A stretch of DNA of 8,221 nt from Actinomycetota bacterium (GTDB lineage Bacteria > Actinomycetota > Thermoleophilia > Gaiellales > Gaiellaceae). Position 1 is the stretch's first letter, and each line of letters starts with the position of its first letter. The notes beneath the pieces are model-generated. The model ran no database searches and was not told the origin of the DNA. It saw only the letters and a list, made by a program, of their open reading frames with translations. A program made the position numbers and the translations under genes. Positions 5,744 through 8,221 of this stretch are shown piece after piece. The stretch lies in assembly GCA_005883365.1 (NCBI GenBank), contig VAXA01000177.1, forward strand, positions 5,067-13,287, read 5' to 3'.

Positions 5744-6505
5744 ATGCAGGAGATGCTCATCTACGGGGTCAGCTTCGATCTGGTCGGCAAACAGCCGATC
5801 GTCTTACTGAAGACGGCCGACGGGAACAAGTTCCTGCCGATCTGGATCGGACATCCCGAAGCGGCCGCGATCCTCATGAAGCTCCAGAGCCAGACGTCGG
5901 TCCGGCCGATGACGCACGACCTGCTCAGCGACGTGCTCGAGCAGCTCGGCGCGTCGATCAGCCGCATCACGGTCACGGAGCTCCGCGAGAACACGTTCTA
6001 CGCCCAGATCACGGTCATCCAGGACGGCCAGGAGATCGAGGTCGACTCCCGGCCCTCCGACGCGATCGCGCTCGCCATCCGCGCCGAGGCGCCGATCTTC
6101 GCGGCCGACGACGTCATCGCCGAGTCGGCGATGGAGTTCGAGGGCGAGGAGGTCGACGAGGAGCAGCTCGAGGCCGAGGTGCTGAAGTTCCGCAGTTTCC
6201 TCGAGGACGTCACGCCCGACCAGTTCGTCGTCGAGAACGGCGACGAAGAGTGCACCAACATGCCCGGCAGGACGCTGCCCGTCCGGTCGCGCAGCCAGGC
6301 GAGCGCGATGCCGAACGGCACGAGAACGAGCAGCGCCTCGACGAGGCCGTGTGCGACCCCGAAGGCGATCCCGACGAGGAGGATCGATGGCCCGCGGCCG
6401 AGGAAGCGAAGCAGCGACTGCCCTGAGCCGCGAAAGGTCAGCTCCTCGACGAACGGTGCGATCACGGCGAAGAGGACGAAGTTGGCGGCGAAGGCGCCCG
6501 CATGA
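5744..6505 (+). CDS. Bifunctional nuclease (BFN/DUF151) family protein with aberrant antisense tail
   Basis: Members of the BFN family (DUF151) have reported DNase/RNase activity in some organisms; the role in actinobacteria is not settled. The family domain spans residues 1 to about 125: LIYGVSFDLVGKQPIVLLK, then LPIWIGHPEAAAI (31-43) and the hallmark DSRPSDAIALAIR (101-113). An acidic segment and the normal-looking ending FRSFLEDVTPDQFVVENGDE follow up to about residue 168 (6247). After that the frame, which should stop soon, instead runs a further 85 codons antisense through the CPBP gene, with Arg/Ser-rich sequence unlike coding DNA. The native stop seems to be lost at a junction near 6250. 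The ATG at 5744 is chosen over the one at 5753 because GAGGT is correctly spaced. Confidence 0.88.
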   Translation: MQEMLIYGVSFDLVGKQPIVLLKTADGNKFLPIWIGHPEAAAILMKLQSQTSVRPMTHDLLSDVLEQLGASISRITVTELRENTFYAQITVIQDGQEIEVDSRPSDAIALAIRAEAPIFAADDVIAESAMEFEGEEVDEEQLEAEVLKFRSFLEDVTPDQFVVENGDEECTNMPGRTLPVRSRSQASAMPNGTRTSSASTRPCATPKAIPTRRIDGPRPRKRSSDCPEPRKVSSSTNGAITAKRTKLAAKAPA

Positions 6506-6906
6506 GCCGGCTCCCAGCGCACGTTCGTGATCCCCTGCTCCTTGCCGGGGCTCTCGGGCAGAGGAAGGTAGGAGACGACGCCCTCCCAGACGTAGACGCC
6601 GACGACGGCAGCAAGCCCAAGCCCGAGCGCCCTTCGCCAGCGCTGCGGCGGCCGCAGCGCGAGGAGGTCGAAGCGGTCGACGACGATTAGGAGGATGATG
6701 CCGAGCCAGACGGCGTAGAGGATCGTCCCACCCGCGAAGGTCGAGTACGAGTAGATCTCCTGCTCGGAGCTGCCGCGGCTGACGCCGCTGTTTCCGGAGA
6801 AGCGCCCGTAGTAGTTGACCGCTGCGATCAGGCCGACGAAGAGGATCCAGAAGGCGAGGCGGGTGTGGCTGGCACGTGGACGGGGCTGGGCGGCTTCGAT
6901 CTCCAC
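5998..6906 (-). CDS. CPBP-family intramembrane glutamic protease, C-terminus disrupted
   Basis: CPBP (CAAX protease and bacteriocin-processing, Abi-like) proteins are membrane-embedded endopeptidases. The product starts VEIEAAQPRP and has a first membrane segment at about 16-32, then several more hydrophobic stretches (about 61-76, 93-112, 138-153, 174-190, 191-205). Motif 1 is EELTFRG at 154-160, with the catalytic Glu pair and Arg. Motif 2 is FGVAH at 182-186. The third motif begins as expected, GSVLPGMLVH (210-219), but the usual HxxxN asparagine is absent. From residue 220 the frame becomes Ser/Thr-rich antisense of the nuclease gene for 83 codons until a stop at 5998. A normal protein would end soon after residue 219. 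The GTG at 6906 is chosen because membrane-protein sequence begins there and a -10 lies 8 nt upstream. Confidence 0.85.
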   Translation of the reverse strand: MEIEAAQPRPRASHTRLAFWILFVGLIAAVNYYGRFSGNSGVSRGSSEQEIYSYSTFAGGTILYAVWLGIILLIVVDRFDLLALRPPQRWRRALGLGLAAVVGVYVWEGVVSYLPLPESPGKEQGITNVRWEPAHAGAFAANFVLFAVIAPFVEELTFRGSGQSLLRFLGRGPSILLVGIAFGVAHGLVEALLVLVPFGIALAWLRDRTGSVLPGMLVHSSSPFSTTNWSGVTSSRKLRNFSTSASSCSSSTSSPSNSIADSAMTSSAAKIGASARMASAIASEGRESTSISWPSWMTVIWA

Positions 6907-6914
6907 GAACGAGC

Positions 6915-6924
6915 AGCATAGGCT
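6915..6924. promoter_or_regulatory. Overlapping divergent leaderless -10 elements (CPBP / DUF2203)
   Basis: The 10 bp AGCATAGGCT contain TATGCT on the minus strand (6915-6920), ending 8 nt before the CPBP GTG, and TAGGCT on the plus strand (6919-6924), ending 7 nt before the DUF2203 GTG. Neither gene has a Shine-Dalgarno. The two start codons are only 25 bp apart, so RNA polymerase could occupy one promoter at a time. Confidence 0.5.
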
Positions 6925-6931
6925 TGGCGCT

Positions 6932-7336
6932 GTGCGCCACTTCACGCCGGAGGAGGCGAACGCCGAGCTCGAGCACGTGCGTCCCCTCGTCGAGCAGCTC
7001 GTCGCGAGACGGCAGCAGCACGCGCTCGCAATCGAGCGGCAGGAGGAGCTCGAGCGGAAGATTCGCGGCAACGGCGGTGGCATCCCGCCGGCGGAGCTTG
7101 CTTCGGCGACTGCCGAGGTCGACGGCCTGGCGCGCCAGCTGGCGCGCATCGTCGACGAGATCACGAGCCACGGCGCCCAAGTGAAGGATCTCGACAGCGG
7201 CCTCATCGACTTCCCGGCGCTTCATCACGGCGAGACGGTGCTTCTCTGCTGGCAGCTCGGCGAGGACGAGATCGGCTGGTGGCACCGCGTTGACGACGGC
7301 TTCGCCGGCCGCCGCCCACTTCCGCTGGACGACTGA
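6932..7336 (+). CDS. DUF2203 family protein
   Basis: The 134-residue soluble product matches the DUF2203 family, whose function is not known. It starts VRHFTPEEANAELEHVRPLV, the usual N-terminus. A charged helical, coiled-coil-like region fills about 7-80. It ends with the conserved VKDLDSGLIDFPA (84-96), VLLCWQLGE (103-111) and WWHRVDDGFAGRRPL (116-130). Length is normal and intact. The GTG start is supported by homology and by a -10 hexamer 7 nt upstream; the frame is open further upstream but reads antisense to CPBP. It precedes mscS by 36 bp and may share a transcript with it. Confidence 0.9.
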   Translation: MRHFTPEEANAELEHVRPLVEQLVARRQQHALAIERQEELERKIRGNGGGIPPAELASATAEVDGLARQLARIVDEITSHGAQVKDLDSGLIDFPALHHGETVLLCWQLGEDEIGWWHRVDDGFAGRRPLPLDD

Positions 7337-7372
7337 GGATTTGGTGCGTTCGCGGCGAACTCCGTCCGGGGG

Positions 7373-8101
7373 ATGGATCCGTTCTGGAGGCACATCGTCG
7401 TGGCGGCGGCGATCTTCGTCGTCGTCTCGCTCGTCGCTCGCCTGATCGACTGGTCGCTTCAGCGGCGACCGTTGCCGCCGGAGGCGATGACCCGTTATCG
7501 CATCTTCCGCCGGACGGTGACCGTGATCATCCTCGTCGTCGGCCTCTTTTCCGCCTTGCTCGCGATTCCCGAAGTGCGGGTCGTGGCGGGCGGCCTGCTG
7601 GCGTCGTCGGCACTTCTCGGCGTCGTCATCGGCTTCGCAGCGCAGCGGACGCTGGGCAACTTCGTCGCCGGGATCCTGATCGCGCTCGCGCAGCCGGTCC
7701 GCATCGGCGACCGCGTCGAGTATGAGGGCGCCGCCGGCGTGGTGGAGGAGATCGGCCTCACCTACACGTTCATCCGCGACGCCGATCGCAGGCGAATCGT
7801 CGTGCCGAACGAGAAGCTCGCGTCCGACACGATCGTCAACGCGTCGATCCGAGGTCGCGAGACGTTCGCCGAGGTCTCCGTCCCTGTGCCGCTCGCCGCC
7901 GACCTCGAGGCAGCGCTCGATGCACTGCGCGAGGACGTCGCCGACGAGCGGGACGCACAGGTGTACCTCAGCTCGCTTGCTGACTCCGCGACGGTCACCG
8001 TACGCGCAGCTGCTGCGGACGGGCTGGCGGCGGAACAGCTCGAGCATGAGCTCCGGCTGCGCGCGCACCGGCGCCTGCGCGCGCTCGGCGTCTGGACGTG
8101 A
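7373..8101 (+). CDS. MscS-family small-conductance mechanosensitive channel
   Basis: MscS channels open under membrane tension to release solutes during hypo-osmotic shock. The 242-residue product has three membrane segments: about 7-25, 47-65 and the pore helix 68-100. The pore helix has the family's Ala/Gly packing (GGLLASSALLGVVIGFAAQR), followed by TLGNFVAGILIALAQPVRIGDRV, the best-conserved MscS stretch. The beta domain follows, with VVPNEKL at 133-139, and then an alpha/beta C-terminal region. It is shorter than E. coli MscS (286 residues) but complete in the core. The ATG at 7373 follows a G-run (7368-7372) that is too close for an ideal Shine-Dalgarno; no other in-frame start lies after the upstream stop. 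The stop overlaps the next gene as GTGA (8098-8101). Confidence 0.93.
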   Translation: MDPFWRHIVVAAAIFVVVSLVARLIDWSLQRRPLPPEAMTRYRIFRRTVTVIILVVGLFSALLAIPEVRVVAGGLLASSALLGVVIGFAAQRTLGNFVAGILIALAQPVRIGDRVEYEGAAGVVEEIGLTYTFIRDADRRRIVVPNEKLASDTIVNASIRGRETFAEVSVPVPLAADLEAALDALREDVADERDAQVYLSSLADSATVTVRAAAADGLAAEQLEHELRLRAHRRLRALGVWT

Positions 8102-8221
8102 GCCGCAAGCTGAGGCCGAAGCGGAGGCCGAAGCGGAGGCGCCGCGTTCTTCTCGTCCTCGCGGTTGCCGTTCCACTCGGGCTGCTTGCGCTCACGGCCG
8201 CCGGTGGCGCCGTCTACTTCG
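8098..8221 (+). CDS. Probable class A penicillin-binding protein, N-terminal fragment
   Basis: Only 41 codons are visible before the right edge. The sequence starts SRKLRPKRRPKRRRR, a strongly basic cytoplasmic tail, followed by one hydrophobic helix (VLLVLAVAVPLGLLALTAAG). This is the signal-anchor layout of bifunctional transglycosylase/transpeptidases in this group, but no catalytic domain is inside the window, so other single-pass membrane proteins are possible. The GTG start overlaps the mscS stop by 4 nt, implying coupling. The basic tail is encoded by a 12-bp tandem repeat (GAGGCCGAAGCG at 8112-8123 and 8124-8135). Confidence 0.5.
   Translation, partial: MSRKLRPKRRPKRRRRVLLVLAVAVPLGLLALTAAGGAVYF

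Noticed and set aside
6815..6931. Longer DUF2203 start at ATG 6815
   Set aside because: The added residues are antisense of CPBP and absent from the family; GTG 6932 gives the standard N-terminus.
6907..7206. Longer CPBP start at 7206
   Set aside because: The added 100 residues are Ser/Arg-rich antisense of DUF2203; membrane-protein sequence begins at 6906.
5804..8176. A 790-codon open frame on the minus strand across the nuclease, CPBP, DUF2203 and MscS genes
   Set aside because: It is antisense to clearly recognised genes, is rich in Arg/Ala/Asp as GC-rich shadow frames are, and matches no family.

Overview
The window is chromosomal DNA from a high-GC bacterium. Gene order and protein sequences point to Actinomycetota, most likely class Thermoleophilia (Gaiellales/Solirubrobacterales-like); the class is an inference from protein style and not from a marker gene. 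It holds the conserved replication-origin neighbourhood and ordinary core genes that follow it. I see no phage, transposon, CRISPR array or defence locus.

Layout. The 5' part of dnaA lies on the minus strand at the left edge. A roughly 260-bp intergenic region follows, with a perfect DnaA box, a palindromic pair of half-boxes and divergent promoter elements. A tightly packed plus-strand cluster runs rpmH, rnpA, yidD (damaged), yidC, jag/khpB, rsmG, parA, parB. These genes make ribosomal protein L34, the RNase P protein, the membrane insertase and its helper, an RNA-binding protein, a 16S rRNA methyltransferase and the chromosome segregation pair. parB is followed, 5 nt away and convergent, by tRNA-Ile(GAT). 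A short unrecognised minus-strand gene lies upstream of the tRNA. A bifunctional-nuclease family gene (plus) faces a CPBP intramembrane protease gene (minus). A DUF2203 gene, divergent from CPBP, leads into an MscS channel gene and the first codons of a probable class A penicillin-binding protein.

The main surprise is a set of apparent small deletions in otherwise healthy core genes. yidD has lost about 20 codons in the middle with a frameshift, which joins its N-terminal half in frame to yidC. The bifunctional-nuclease and CPBP genes meet tail to tail near 6250 with both native stop codons and any spacer missing, so each frame runs hundreds of bases antisense into the other. rsmG appears short in its C-terminal half and has no ATG/GTG/TTG start at the expected place. 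These may be real lesions or, at least as likely, assembly errors.

A second theme is transcription start layout. Several genes (rnpA, CPBP, DUF2203) have a TANNNT -10 hexamer only 7-8 nt before the start codon, as expected for leaderless mRNAs; the CPBP and DUF2203 elements overlap each other on opposite strands.
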